Positions 42,316-51,982 of a DNA stretch of 64,000 nucleotides are shown one piece after another; position 1 is the first letter of the stretch, and each line of letters begins with the position of its first letter. Source of the DNA: DATGLG01 sp035294245 (lineage in GTDB: Bacteria > Pseudomonadota > Alphaproteobacteria > JACZXZ01); NCBI GenBank assembly GCA_035294245.1, contig DATGLG010000004.1, positions 248,001-312,000 of the forward strand, read 5' to 3'. The position numbers and the translations under genes were made by a program. The notes beneath the pieces are model-generated. The model did not search any database and had not been told where the DNA came from. It was given only the letters and a program-made list of their open reading frames with translations.

Positions 42316-43335
42316 GTGAAGCCGATCCTCGGAATCCGGCAATTCCTCGCGCTGCTGTTCCTCGTGCTGGCAATCGTTCCGTTCGTCGCCAACCCGTATA
42401 TCATCTACGTCTGCAACTCGATCCTGCTCTACATCATCCTGGCGACCGGCCTCAACATCCTGGTCGGTTATGCCGGCCAATTCGCGCTGGCCAACGCGGC
42501 GATGTTCGGCATCGGCGCCTATGGCACGGCGCTGCTGCAGGTGAGGCTCGGCGTGCCGTATTTTGCGGCGGCACCCACCGGAGCCGTGCTCGCCATGCTG
42601 ATCGGGACCTTGATCGCCCTGCCGGCGCTGCGCCTCAGCGGCATATATCTGGCGCTGGCCACGCTCGCCTTCGCGATGTTTTCCCAATGGGTCCTGCTGC
42701 ATTGGAACTCGGTGACCTATGGCGGCGGCGGCTTCCCCGTGCCGCATCTCAACCTGAGCCCGATCCCGGTGGGGCCGGATCTCGGCATCTATTACCTAAG
42801 CTGGCTGGTCACCATCGCGCTCGTCGTCGTCGCCTGGTGGATCTCGCGCTCGCGCATCGGTCGCTCGTTCATCGCCATTCGCGACAGCGAGGTGGCGGCG
42901 CAGTGCCTGGGCATTTCCCTGTGGCGATACAAGACCCTTGCCTTCGCGATCAGCGGGTTCTACGCCGGCGTGGCGGGCGCGCTCTATGCGCCGATGCTCG
43001 GCTACATCTCCCCCGAGGGCTTTGATCTCATCCAGATGATCATCCAGAAGTCGATGATCGTCGTGGGCGGCATGGGCTCGGTCGTCGGATCGGTCATCGG
43101 CGCCACGGTGATGGTCGTCGTGCTCGAGGGCCTGCGCGCCTTCAAGGCGACCCAGGAGATCGTGTTCGGTGCCATCCTCATCGTGTTCGTCATATTCTGC
43201 CCCCGAGGCATCGCGACGCTGCTCCGGCGCCTGCCCGGCTGGGACGAGCCGGTGAGCTCGTTCGATTCCGCCCGCTATAGGGTCGAAGCGCCTTCGCCGG
43301 TCGCCGCGGCCCAGCCAGTGCGCGAGAAGCCGTAA
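42316..43335 (+). CDS. livM: Branched-chain amino-acid-type ABC permease (LivM-like)
   Basis: A 339-residue permease. YAGQFALANAAMFGIGAYGTA and IAIRDSEVAAQCLGISLWRY are typical LivM segments, the latter being the ATPase-coupling loop. The GTG at 42316 follows the livH stop by one base. The C-terminal tail, about 40 residues from RLPGWDEPV, is hydrophilic and ends in REKP. It pairs with LivH. Confidence 0.92.
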   Translation: MKPILGIRQFLALLFLVLAIVPFVANPYIIYVCNSILLYIILATGLNILVGYAGQFALANAAMFGIGAYGTALLQVRLGVPYFAAAPTGAVLAMLIGTLIALPALRLSGIYLALATLAFAMFSQWVLLHWNSVTYGGGGFPVPHLNLSPIPVGPDLGIYYLSWLVTIALVVVAWWISRSRIGRSFIAIRDSEVAAQCLGISLWRYKTLAFAISGFYAGVAGALYAPMLGYISPEGFDLIQMIIQKSMIVVGGMGSVVGSVIGATVMVVVLEGLRAFKATQEIVFGAILIVFVIFCPRGIATLLRRLPGWDEPVSSFDSARYRVEAPSPVAAAQPVREKP

Positions 43336-44120
43336 TGGCGATTCTCTCGATACGCGATCTCTCGGTCTCGTTCGGCGGCCTCCATGCGCTGAAGGATGTG
43401 AGCTTCGACGTGAGCGAGGGGGAGATCGTCGGCATCATCGGGCCCAACGGCGCGGGCAAGACCACCCTTCTCAATACGATCTGCGGCTTGAACCGGACGA
43501 GCCGGGGCGAGATCAGCTTCGGCGGGACGCGCATTACGGGCCGGGCGCCCGAGCAGATCGTGGCGCTTGGGCTTGGCCGCACCTTCCAGATGTCCCAGCT
43601 CTTTCCCGGCATGACCGTGATCGAGAATGTGATGACGGGGCTCCACCGAAGGACGCATGCTGGCGTCTTTGCCGCCGCCCTCCGCACCCGGCGAATGCGC
43701 GAGGAGGAGGAGAAGGCCGCCGAGAAGGCTTGGCAGGCGCTTTGCTATGTCGGCATGGAGCGCTTCGCCCATCGGCCCGGTACGGCGCTCTCCTTTGGCC
43801 AGCAGCGCGTGATCGAGATTGCGCGCACGCTGATCAGCGACCCCAAGCTGGTCCTGCTCGACGAGCCGGCTGTCGGCTTGAGCGTCAATCGCGTGGGCGA
43901 GCTCGATCGCCTGCTCCGGAGGATCCGCGACGAGCGTGGTGTCACGCTCATCATGATCGAGCATGCCGTCCGCCTGGTGATGGGGATGTGCGACCGGGTG
44001 ATCGTCCTCAATTTCGGCACCAAGATCGCCGAGGGCGCGCCCGACGATGTGGTGTCCACGCCGGCGGTGGTGGAAGCCTATCTCGGGAAGGAATTCGATG
44101 CTAAGCGTCTCGAATCTTAG
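43335..44120 (+). CDS. livG: ABC ATP-binding protein (LivG-like)
   Basis: A 261-residue ATPase with Walker A IIGPNGAGKTTLLNTI, the Q-loop region RTFQMSQLFPGMTV, the signature ALSFGQQRVIEIARTL (F instead of the usual G after S, in a LivG-like context), Walker B LVLLDEPAVGLS and H-loop MIEHAVRLVM. The ATG overlaps the livM stop (TAATG), and livF overlaps its end by 23 bases, so translation is coupled. Confidence 0.92.
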   Translation: MAILSIRDLSVSFGGLHALKDVSFDVSEGEIVGIIGPNGAGKTTLLNTICGLNRTSRGEISFGGTRITGRAPEQIVALGLGRTFQMSQLFPGMTVIENVMTGLHRRTHAGVFAAALRTRRMREEEEKAAEKAWQALCYVGMERFAHRPGTALSFGQQRVIEIARTLISDPKLVLLDEPAVGLSVNRVGELDRLLRRIRDERGVTLIMIEHAVRLVMGMCDRVIVLNFGTKIAEGAPDDVVSTPAVVEAYLGKEFDAKRLES

Positions 44121-44802
44121 CGTCTGGTACGGCGTCACGGAGGTGCTTCGGGACGTGACCTTCGAGGTTCCCGAGGGTAAGGTGGTGGCGCTGCTCGGGG
44201 GCAACGGCTCCGGCAAGACGACGATCCTCAATACGCTGACCGGGCTGATCCGGCCGCGCGGCGGCTCCATCTCGATCGCGGGCGAGGAGATCGCCGGGCG
44301 CCCGCCGGACCGCATCGTCAAGCTGGGCATGGCCCAGGTGCCGCAAGGCCGCGAGGTGTTCGCGAGCATGACGGTCGAGGAGAACATCGATCTGGGTGCC
44401 GTGACGCGGCGCGACCGCAAGGTGGTGGCGTCGGACAAGGTGGAGATCTTTACGCTGTTTCCCGCCCTCGCCAAGCACCGGCACAAGCGCGCGGGCTCGC
44501 TCAGCGGCGGCGAGCAGCAGCAGGTGGCGATCGGCCGCGCGCTCATGTGCCGGCCTCGGCTTCTGCTGATGGACGAGCCGTCGGCCGGCCTCGCCCCCGT
44601 CATCGTCGAGACGATGATCGAGACGATCCGGACGCTCCATGCGCGCGGGCTCACCATTCTTCTCGTCGAGCAGAACGTCGGCGTCGCCGCGGCTGTCGCG
44701 GAGAGCGCCCATGTGCTGCAGAACGGCGAGATCGTCTATCGCGGGCCGGCCAAGGAGCTGATCAGCAGCCGCGAGGTGCTCGCCTCCTATCTCGGCCGCT
44801 GA
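44098..44802 (+). CDS. livF: ABC ATP-binding protein (LivF-like)
   Basis: A 234-residue ATPase: MLSVSNLSVWYGVTEVLRDV, Walker A LLGGNGSGKTTILNTL, GMAQVPQGREVFASMTVEEN, signature SLSGGEQQQVAIGRALM, Walker B LLLMDEPSAGLAP and the LVEQNVGVA H-loop region where Gln replaces His, normal in LivF. The length and start at ATG 44098 fit the family; longer frames overlap livG. HyuA begins 53 bases downstream. Confidence 0.92.
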   Translation: MLSVSNLSVWYGVTEVLRDVTFEVPEGKVVALLGGNGSGKTTILNTLTGLIRPRGGSISIAGEEIAGRPPDRIVKLGMAQVPQGREVFASMTVEENIDLGAVTRRDRKVVASDKVEIFTLFPALAKHRHKRAGSLSGGEQQQVAIGRALMCRPRLLLMDEPSAGLAPVIVETMIETIRTLHARGLTILLVEQNVGVAAAVAESAHVLQNGEIVYRGPAKELISSREVLASYLGR

Positions 44803-44855
44803 GGCCGCATGGCGTATCCTTCCCAGGGAGACATTGGACAGAAGGTCGAGCGGGC

Positions 44856-46865
44856 ATGATGTGGCTTGGGGTTGACGTCGGCGGCACGTTCACGGACCTC
44901 GTGCTCTACGATCAAGGCACGGGCGCGCTCAGGATCGACAAGGTGCCAACGACCCCCGACGATCCGTCGCGGGGGATTCTCGCCGGGATCGCGCGAATGG
45001 GCATCGATCTCGCGACCGTCGCCAGACTCGCCCATGGTACAACGGTCGCGACGAACACGATCCTCGAGCGCAAGGGCGACCGGACCGCCGTGCTTACCAC
45101 CCGCGGCTTTCGCGACGTGCTCGAGGTCGGCCGCGGCAACCGCACCGTGCTCTACAACATCAAGGCGACGCGGCCGCCGTCGCTCATTCCGCGCTCGCGG
45201 ATTTTCGAGGTCGACGAGCGCGTCCTTCACGACGGCACCGTTCGGCGCGCGGTCGAGCCGGAGGAGATCGCGGTCGTCGCCGAGCGCCTCAAGTCGCTGG
45301 GCGTCGAGGCCGTCGCGATCTGCTATTTGCATGCTTATGCGAACGACGCAAACGAGCGGGCCACCGGCGAGGCGATCGCCAAGGCGCTGCCCGACGCCGT
45401 GATCTCGCTCTCGTCCGACGTGCTGCCGGAGTACCGCGAATATGAGCGCTTCTCCTGTACGGCGCTCAACGCCTATGTCGCGCCGCGCATGCGCCGCTAT
45501 CTCGGGGCGCTCCAGGAGAAGCTGAGGGCGCGCGGCTATCGTCGGCCGGTTGACATCATGACCTCCAACGGCGGCACCTGGCCGGTCTCGCGCATCGTCG
45601 AGCAGCCGGTGCGCTCGGCGCTCTCGGGGCCGGCCGCCGGCGTGATCGGCGCGCTCTTCGTCGGCCGCGCCGCCGGCTACAGCAACCTCATCACCTGCGA
45701 CATGGGCGGCACCTCGACGGACACTTGCCTCATCAAGGACGGTGGCTTTGTCATGTCGACGGACGGGCAGCTCGGCGCCTTTCCGCTCAGGCTTCAGCAG
45801 ATCGAGATCAACAGCATCGGCGCCGGCGCTGGCTCGGTCGCGTGGCTCGACGCCGGCCGCATCATCTCCGTCGGGCCCCGCTCGGCCGGCGCGGTGCCGG
45901 GGCCCGCTTCATACGGGCGCGGCGGGACGGAGCCCACGGTCACCGATGCGAACGTCCTGCTCGGCCGCCTTGGGACCGAGCGGCCGCTCGGCGGCGAGAT
46001 TCGCCTCGATCTGGGGCTGGCGCGGAGCGCCATCGGCCGCATCGGCCAGCGCGTCGGGATCGATGAGCGCCGCATGGCCGACGGCATATTGGCGCTGGTC
46101 GTGGCCAAGATGACGGCGAGCATCAAGGAGATCTCGATCATGCGCGGGCATGACCCCCGCGACTTCGCGCTCTTCGCCTACGGCGGCGCGGGCCCGCTCC
46201 ATGCGGCATTCGTCGCCGCCGAGCTGGGCTGCCCTCGTGTCATCGTGCCGCCGATGCCGGGCAATTTTTCGGCCTTCGGGCTTCTCGTCGCCGACGTGCG
46301 CCACGACTACGCGCGCACGCGGGTGACGGCGACCGCCGAGCTTCCGTTCGACGAGCTGCGCGGCATCCTCGCCGAGATGCGCGAGGAGGGACGGCGGCGG
46401 CTTGCCGAGGAGGGATTTGCGCCGGACGACATGCGCTTCGAGGCGCGGCTCGATATGCGCTATGTCGGCCAGGCCTTCGAGCTCTCCGTGCCGGTGCCCG
46501 AGGAGGCCTCGTCCATGGCCGATATCGACGCTGCGTTCCTCGCCGCCTATGAGCGGCGCTATGCCTATGCTGTGGCTGCGCCGGCGGAGATCGTCACGTT
46601 CCGGCTCGCCGCCTATGGGATCATTCCCAAGCCGGTGCTGCCGGTCGCGCGCGGAGTCGGTGCTGTCGCCCCGAGCGCCGAGCGCGAGATCGCCTTCGAC
46701 GGCCGGCTCAGCGCCACGCCGGTCTACGATCGCGGGCGGCTCGCCGCCGAGGCCAGGCTCGACGGGCCCGCCGTCATCGAGGAGCCGGGCACCAGCACCA
46801 TCGTGCCGCCCGGCTTTCGCGCCGCGGTGGACGGCTTCGGCAATCTCGTGCTCGAGCAGAGGTGA
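44856..46865 (+). CDS. hyuA: Hydantoinase/5-oxoprolinase subunit A (HyuA-like, ATP-dependent)
   Basis: A 669-residue HyuA protein with an ASKHA-type ATPase fold: MWLGVDVGGTFTDLVLYD, RLAHGTTVATNTILERKG, RSALSGPAAGVIGALFVGRA, LITCDMGGTSTDTCLI and YGGAGPLHAAFVAAELG. HyuA with HyuB hydrolyses cyclic amides (N-methylhydantoin, 5-oxoproline) using ATP to activate the ring carbonyl. It starts at ATG 44856, directly after the liv genes, and its stop overlaps the hyuB start region. Which ring is opened is inferred only from the downstream carbamoylsarcosine-amidase-like gene. Confidence 0.9.
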   Translation: MMWLGVDVGGTFTDLVLYDQGTGALRIDKVPTTPDDPSRGILAGIARMGIDLATVARLAHGTTVATNTILERKGDRTAVLTTRGFRDVLEVGRGNRTVLYNIKATRPPSLIPRSRIFEVDERVLHDGTVRRAVEPEEIAVVAERLKSLGVEAVAICYLHAYANDANERATGEAIAKALPDAVISLSSDVLPEYREYERFSCTALNAYVAPRMRRYLGALQEKLRARGYRRPVDIMTSNGGTWPVSRIVEQPVRSALSGPAAGVIGALFVGRAAGYSNLITCDMGGTSTDTCLIKDGGFVMSTDGQLGAFPLRLQQIEINSIGAGAGSVAWLDAGRIISVGPRSAGAVPGPASYGRGGTEPTVTDANVLLGRLGTERPLGGEIRLDLGLARSAIGRIGQRVGIDERRMADGILALVVAKMTASIKEISIMRGHDPRDFALFAYGGAGPLHAAFVAAELGCPRVIVPPMPGNFSAFGLLVADVRHDYARTRVTATAELPFDELRGILAEMREEGRRRLAEEGFAPDDMRFEARLDMRYVGQAFELSVPVPEEASSMADIDAAFLAAYERRYAYAVAAPAEIVTFRLAAYGIIPKPVLPVARGVGAVAPSAEREIAFDGRLSATPVYDRGRLAAEARLDGPAVIEEPGTSTIVPPGFRAAVDGFGNLVLEQR

Positions 46866-46870
46866 TCGCG

Positions 46871-48922
46871 ATGGAGAAGGCGAATCCCGCGAGCGGGCTC
46901 GATCCGATCACGCTCGAGGTGCTGACCGAGGGATTGATCTCGGTGGTGCGCGAGATGCGCGCGACAGTGTTCCGCACCGCGCGGTCGGTCGCGATCTACG
47001 AAGCCAAGGATTTTTCCTGCGGCCTGTTCGATCCCGCCACCCAGGTCGTCGCCCAGTCCGAGGATATCGGCGCGCATGTGGTGCCGCTGCCCTGGTCGGT
47101 CAAATACGCGATGGAGGACTTCGGCAAGGATCTGGCGCCCGGCGACGTGATCGTACTCAACGATCCTTATCGAGGCGGCACGCATCTGAACGACGTGACG
47201 CTGATCTATCCCGTGTTCGCAGGCGACAGGCTGATCTTCTTCCCCGCCGTGCGCGAGCATTGGGCCGATGTCGGCGGCATGGTGCCGGGCAGCATGTCGG
47301 GCACGGCGGTCGAGATCTACCAGGAGGGTGTGCGTATTCCGCCGATCAAGCTCGTCGAGCGCGGCACCATCAACAAGGCGGCGATGGACCTCATCCTCAG
47401 CAACATGCGCGTGCCCGACGAGCGGCTCGGCGACTTCCATGCCGGCATGGCGGCCTGCCATACGGCCGAGCGCCGCATCCACGAGCTCGTGGACCGCTAC
47501 GGCCTCGACACGCTGCTCGAATGCGTGCGCGTCAACCTCGCGCGCTCGGAGGCGCGCATGCGCGAGCAGATCGCGCGGCTTCCCGACGGGGAGTATTACT
47601 ACGAGGACTATCTCGAAACCTTCGACAATGGCAGGCTCGATCCGCTCCTGCTGCCGCTGCGCCTCACGATCAAGGGCGACTCTCTCAAGGCCGACTTCAC
47701 CGGCGCCTCGCCCCAGGTTCCGGTCCCGGTCAACTCGACACTCGCGGTGACCGCAGCGTCGGTCTTCATCACGCTGAAATCCGCGCTCGACCCCACGGCA
47801 GCGATCAACCACGGCTCCTTCCGTCCCGTCGAGGTGGTGGCGCCCGAGGGCACCATCGTCAACGTCAGGCATCCGGCTCCCGCCGGCTCCCACGGCGAGA
47901 TCCGCAAGCGGGTGGTGGCGACGATGATCGGCGCGCTCAGCCAGGTGGTGCCCGAGCTCGTCTCGGGCGACATCCACCGCACCTCCTTCCATAACCTCAT
48001 CGGCGGCATCCATCCGAAGACGGGGAAGGAATACGTCCATTACGAATGGTCGTCGGGCGGAAACGGCGCCTTTGCCGAAGGCGACGGCGCCAGCGCCATG
48101 GCCACCATCGACTGGGGCGACCTCAGCACCGTGCAGCCGAGCGAGGTGCTGGAGACGCGTTTTCCGCTGATCGTGGAATGGTCGCGGCTGGGCATCCATT
48201 CCGGCGGCGACGGGCGGCATCGGGGCGGGCTCGGCATGCGCCGCGCGCTCCGCCTCGCGGCCGGAACGGCGAGCTACTCGCTGCTCTCGGACGGCGCCGT
48301 GGTGCCGCCCTTCGGGGTGCTCGGCGGCTATGCCGCGTCGCCCGTCGATTCCTTCGCGATCTGCGACGGACGCGAGGTCCGGTTCCCGACCCCGGGCAAG
48401 GTCGGCGGCTTCCGGATGAGCGCAGGCGATGTCATCGTGCTCCAATCGGCGGGCGGCGGGGGATATGGCGATCCCCTCGAGCGGATGCCCGAGGCCGTGG
48501 CCGAGGACGTGCGCGAAGGATATGTGGAGGCTGCTCACGCGCGGGCGCGCTACGGCGTTGTGCTGCGGGACGACGGCTCTGTCGACCTGTCCGCGACCGA
48601 GGCGCTGCGTCGCGAAATCGCCGCCGCTCGCGTGCATCTCGTAGTCGTCGACAGTCCGGAGGAGCCTTACCTCGCGGGCCGCTATAGCCGGCATCGGATT
48701 TGCCGGTTGAATCCGGCGGATGCGCGCGCGATCGGCGCCGGGGCGGACGAGATCGTCGAGCTGGTTGGCCGGAGCGGCCCCGCGCTCCGCGCCTGGGCTA
48801 TCCTCGATCCACAGGTCGCCGTCGGCTCGGTTCCGCTCGACGCGCTGGGTCGAAGGGTGGTCGCGGTGATGCCCGGCGAGCGTCTCCATGTGCGAGCGCT
48901 CGGAAAGCTCGAGGTGAAATGA
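46871..48922 (+). CDS. hyuB: Hydantoinase/5-oxoprolinase subunit B (HyuB-like)
   Basis: A 683-residue HyuB protein: DPITLEVLTEGLISVVREM, DFSCGLFDPATQVVAQSEDI, GDVIVLNDPYRGGTHLNDVT with the usual metal-binding His/Asp pattern, FFPAVREHWADVGGM, and GGHGAR-like text SGGDGRHRGGLGMRRAL. It supplies the hydrolytic centre of the HyuAB complex. AGAGGTGA sits at proper spacing before ATG 46871; GTG 46862 overlapping the hyuA stop is the alternative. The C-terminus (about residues 590-683) is a less conserved extension. Confidence 0.9.
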   Translation: MEKANPASGLDPITLEVLTEGLISVVREMRATVFRTARSVAIYEAKDFSCGLFDPATQVVAQSEDIGAHVVPLPWSVKYAMEDFGKDLAPGDVIVLNDPYRGGTHLNDVTLIYPVFAGDRLIFFPAVREHWADVGGMVPGSMSGTAVEIYQEGVRIPPIKLVERGTINKAAMDLILSNMRVPDERLGDFHAGMAACHTAERRIHELVDRYGLDTLLECVRVNLARSEARMREQIARLPDGEYYYEDYLETFDNGRLDPLLLPLRLTIKGDSLKADFTGASPQVPVPVNSTLAVTAASVFITLKSALDPTAAINHGSFRPVEVVAPEGTIVNVRHPAPAGSHGEIRKRVVATMIGALSQVVPELVSGDIHRTSFHNLIGGIHPKTGKEYVHYEWSSGGNGAFAEGDGASAMATIDWGDLSTVQPSEVLETRFPLIVEWSRLGIHSGGDGRHRGGLGMRRALRLAAGTASYSLLSDGAVVPPFGVLGGYAASPVDSFAICDGREVRFPTPGKVGGFRMSAGDVIVLQSAGGGGYGDPLERMPEAVAEDVREGYVEAAHARARYGVVLRDDGSVDLSATEALRREIAAARVHLVVVDSPEEPYLAGRYSRHRICRLNPADARAIGAGADEIVELVGRSGPALRAWAILDPQVAVGSVPLDALGRRVVAVMPGERLHVRALGKLEVK

Positions 48923-48926
48923 CGCC

Positions 48927-49667
48927 ATGGAGGAGGCGAAGCGCTTCGCAGGGCAGCGCGTGCTGGTGACCGGGGCGGCCGGCGGCCTGGGCCGAGCGCT
49001 CGCCTGCGCCTTTCATGAGGCCGGCGCCGCGCTCGTCTTGGCGGACCGGGACGGCGAGGCGCTTGACGGCTTCGCGCGCGGACTTGGTCCCGGCGTCGAG
49101 CGCCACCGCTACGACCAGGCCGAGCTCGGCTCGCTCGCCCGCCTCGCCGCGGCGGTGGGCGAGGTCGACGTCCTGATCAACAACGCCGGCATATTGCTGG
49201 TCAAGCCTCTGCTCGAGACCGCTCCCGAGGAGGTCGACCAGGTCATCCGGACCAACCTTATCGGGCCTATAGTCCTCGCGCGGCACATCGGCGCTCGCAT
49301 GGCGGCGCGGGGCCGCGGCGTGATCCTCAACATATCCTCCCAGCTCGCCTTCTGCGGAGCCGAGAGCCGCGCGGCCTATGCGGCCGCCAAGGCCGGCCTC
49401 GCCCAGTTCACGCGCACGGCGGCGGCCGAGTGGGGACGCCACGGCGTGCGCGTCGTCGCGATCGCGCCCGGCCGGCTGCTGACCCCGATGACCGAGTACC
49501 TGACGCGCGACCCCGAGCTCTACAAGGCCGGGATCGCGCGCGTGCCGGCGGGACGATACGGCCGGCCCGAGGAGATTGCCAAGCTCGCGCTGTTTCTCGC
49601 CTCGGAGGACGGGAGCTATATCCTCGGCGAGACCGTGATCGCCGATGGCGGCTACGTCGTCGGCTGA
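48927..49667 (+). CDS. Short-chain dehydrogenase/reductase (SDR)
   Basis: A 246-residue classical SDR. The cofactor motif is VLVTGAAGGLGRALACAF, with VLADRD preferring NAD(H). NNAG occurs in DVLINNAGIL. The catalytic Ser is in ILNISSQLAF and Tyr-x3-Lys in AAYAAAKAG. The C-terminus, GSYILGETVIADGGYVVG, is the usual FabG-like end. It begins 4 bases after hyuB and belongs to the same operon. It may act on an alcohol or hydroxy acid produced from the imported compound; the substrate is unknown. Confidence 0.9.
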   Translation: MEEAKRFAGQRVLVTGAAGGLGRALACAFHEAGAALVLADRDGEALDGFARGLGPGVERHRYDQAELGSLARLAAAVGEVDVLINNAGILLVKPLLETAPEEVDQVIRTNLIGPIVLARHIGARMAARGRGVILNISSQLAFCGAESRAAYAAAKAGLAQFTRTAAAEWGRHGVRVVAIAPGRLLTPMTEYLTRDPELYKAGIARVPAGRYGRPEEIAKLALFLASEDGSYILGETVIADGGYVVG

Positions 49668-49717
49668 GGAATTTCATCGCAGGAAATGCCAAGGCTTTTC
49701 GAGTTGGGCGCGCCGAT

Positions 49718-50665
49718 ATGCCCGAAAGCTCCATCCTGATTACCGGCGTCAACGGCATGATCGGCTTCGCCTTGGCGCGGCGGCTCGCCGCCGAGGATCG
49801 TCGCGTCGTCGGCATGGACAGGGTCCTGCCGCCGGACGGCGACCTGAATTGTCCGGTTGTGACCGCCGAGCTCTCCGATCCCCATCGGCTCCATTGGACC
49901 ATCCGGCACTATGGAGTCGACCGCATCGTTCATTGCGGCGCCTATTCGGGGCCGATGCTGCAGCGGGACAATCCTTTCCAGATGCTCGAGACCAATGTGG
50001 TCGGCACCATGCATGTGGTCGAGGCTGCGCGGGTCGCCGGCCTGCGCCGGGTCGTCTTCCTGTCGAGCATCGTCGCCTATGGTCCTCAACCCATGGATCG
50101 CGCGGTGCCGGAGTCGGCATGCTTGCTGGCGGACGAGCCCTATGGCGCAAGCAAGGTCTGCGGCGAGGCGATCCTGCGCGCCTATTCCGCGCGTCACGGC
50201 CTCGCAGGCGTCGCGCTGCGCGTGACCGCCGTCTACGGCCCGCGACGCACCACCGACTGCCTGATCCGCCTGATGATCCGCAACGGTTTCGCGGGCGTGA
50301 CGACGCATGTGCCTTACGGCGCCGCCTGGCGACGGCAATACGTCAACGTCGAGGACGTGGTTTCCGCGATCGTCGCGGCACTGGACCGAAAGAATCTTCC
50401 GCAGGCCGCCTACAACATCTCCGGCGGAATCAATCCAACGCTCGAGGAGGTGGCGAAAGCTGTCGCGGCCGCCGTGCCGGAGGCGCATGTGGAGTTCGGC
50501 TCGGAAGCCCATCCTTTCGATCAGCCGATCGGCCCCCTCGATATCGCCGCGGCGAAGCGCGACCTGGGCTATGTCCCGCGGGTTTCTCTCGTCGATGGAA
50601 TAGCCGCTTATGCGGCGTGGCTGAAGGCGAATGGAGGGTCGCGAGAAAGCAAAGGAGGAAGATGA
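49718..50665 (+). CDS. NAD-dependent epimerase/dehydratase (extended SDR)
   Basis: A 315-residue extended SDR with SILITGVNGMIGFALARRL at the cofactor site, ETNVVGTMHVVEAA, VVFLSSIVAYG with catalytic Ser, and PYGASKVCGEAILRAY with Tyr-x3-Lys. VNVEDVVSAIVAAL and YNISGGINPTLEEVAKA are typical of the sugar-nucleotide epimerase-like class. Members in catabolic clusters often act on uronates or other carbonyl compounds instead of nucleotide sugars. ATG 49718 lacks a strong ribosome-binding site. The next gene overlaps its stop by ATGA. Confidence 0.88.
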   Translation: MPESSILITGVNGMIGFALARRLAAEDRRVVGMDRVLPPDGDLNCPVVTAELSDPHRLHWTIRHYGVDRIVHCGAYSGPMLQRDNPFQMLETNVVGTMHVVEAARVAGLRRVVFLSSIVAYGPQPMDRAVPESACLLADEPYGASKVCGEAILRAYSARHGLAGVALRVTAVYGPRRTTDCLIRLMIRNGFAGVTTHVPYGAAWRRQYVNVEDVVSAIVAALDRKNLPQAAYNISGGINPTLEEVAKAVAAAVPEAHVEFGSEAHPFDQPIGPLDIAAAKRDLGYVPRVSLVDGIAAYAAWLKANGGSRESKGGR

Positions 50666-51960
50666 TGGCTAGTTCCAAACCCGCGCCCGCGGGCGAATTC
50701 ACGCCGACCCCGCCGGTTCCCCTCGTGGATGTCGATCGCTGCCGGCGGATCATGGCGGAGCACCGCCTCGACGCCCTCATCGCCACGGAAGACGCGAACC
50801 TCTATTACCTGTCCGGCCACGCGCCGGATTCCGTGCTCGCCCATTTCTACGATACCTGGGACGCGGCCATCCTGCCGAGCCATGCCGACGCGCCGCCTTG
50901 CCTTCTCGTCTCGGAATACGACCTCGCCTACCTGGTCACGCACCCGACCTGGATGCCCGAGTTGAGAGTCTACGGCGCCGAATGGTCGAGCGCCGCCGGC
51001 CTGCTCGACCGGATCAACCGCGGAATTGGGGTCGATACCGACCTTCGTCAGCCCTTGCGCGCGCTCTATCAACGGACCTTGCCGAGCCGGACGCCGAGCC
51101 TGATCGAGGCCATCCTGCGCTATATCCGCGACGAGCTCTCCTCGGGCCCGCTTCGCATCGGCTTTGACGATCTGCGGCTCGGCGCCGCGGTGCAGTCGAG
51201 GCTGGGCAACCGCCTGGAGGCGGTCGACGGCCTTCCCGCGTTGCGCCGCGCGCGTCTCGTGAAGACGGCCGCCGAGATTGACATCCTTCGCGCGGGGGCC
51301 AGGATCAATGACGAGGCGGTGCGAGCCGCAGCCGGCGCGGTGATCCCGGGGCGGCCATGGTACGACATGGTCCGCGCCTATCGCAGGGTGCTGACGGAGA
51401 GGGACGCCAAGCCGTCCGGCGAGCGCGGCATGCTCTTCGGCTCCGGGCCGGACGGCAGCTTCGTGCTCGACCACCGCTATGTCGAGAGCAAGCGCTTCGC
51501 CCCGGGAGACTCGGTGGTGCTCGACGCCATCTGCACCTATCGCATGTATCACGCGGATATGGCGCGCACGGCGGTGGTCGGCGAGCCGCGGAAGCGGCAC
51601 CGCGAGCTATACGCCGCAGTGCGGGACTCTCTGGAGGCTTCGGAAGCCCGCTTGCGGCCGGGAATCCATACGGCCGATGTGCAGAAAGCCGCGGCCGAGG
51701 TGTTGCGCAAGCATGGGCTCGAGCCGGGGCTCGCGACGCTGGTGTTCCATCCCATCGGCCTCAACGTTTTCGACTATGCCTCGGCCGAGGAGGCCGCCGG
51801 CGGCTGGACGGTCGAGTCCTCGACTGCGATGAACTTCGAGGTATTTTATCGGGATCCGGAGTATGGCGGCATGCATCTCGAGGACACGGTGCTGGTGACG
51901 AGCCGCGGCGTCGAGCACTTCTCGGCGCATCCACGCGATATGATCGTCGCGGCGGGATAG
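50662..51960 (+). CDS. M24-family metallohydrolase (Xaa-Pro aminopeptidase/creatinase fold)
   Basis: A 432-residue pita-bread protein with an N-terminal creatinase domain (about residues 20-190) and a C-terminal M24 domain. All five dinuclear metal ligands are present: Asp288 (VVLDAICTY), Asp299 (HADMARTAVV), His363 (FHPIGLNVF), Glu393 (MNFEVFY) and Glu407 (HLEDTVLV). A metalloenzyme is therefore more likely than true, metal-free creatinase. AAAGGAGGA precedes ATG 50662, which overlaps the epimerase stop. It probably cleaves a peptide or amide bond downstream of HyuAB, and a CobW protein follows. Confidence 0.88.
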   Translation: MMASSKPAPAGEFTPTPPVPLVDVDRCRRIMAEHRLDALIATEDANLYYLSGHAPDSVLAHFYDTWDAAILPSHADAPPCLLVSEYDLAYLVTHPTWMPELRVYGAEWSSAAGLLDRINRGIGVDTDLRQPLRALYQRTLPSRTPSLIEAILRYIRDELSSGPLRIGFDDLRLGAAVQSRLGNRLEAVDGLPALRRARLVKTAAEIDILRAGARINDEAVRAAAGAVIPGRPWYDMVRAYRRVLTERDAKPSGERGMLFGSGPDGSFVLDHRYVESKRFAPGDSVVLDAICTYRMYHADMARTAVVGEPRKRHRELYAAVRDSLEASEARLRPGIHTADVQKAAAEVLRKHGLEPGLATLVFHPIGLNVFDYASAEEAAGGWTVESSTAMNFEVFYRDPEYGGMHLEDTVLVTSRGVEHFSAHPRDMIVAAG

Positions 51961-51982
51961 GCGGAAGGGGAAGAACGAGGCG

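Noticed and set aside
46724..48928. A 734-codon open frame on the minus strand.
   Set aside because: It is antisense to hyuB, whose family match is clear; the antisense translation has no domain.
50662..51960. Calling the M24 protein a true creatinase because of the nearby carbamoylsarcosine-amidase-like gene.
   Set aside because: Creatinase is metal-free, whereas all five dinuclear metal ligands are present here, pointing to a metallopeptidase-type enzyme.
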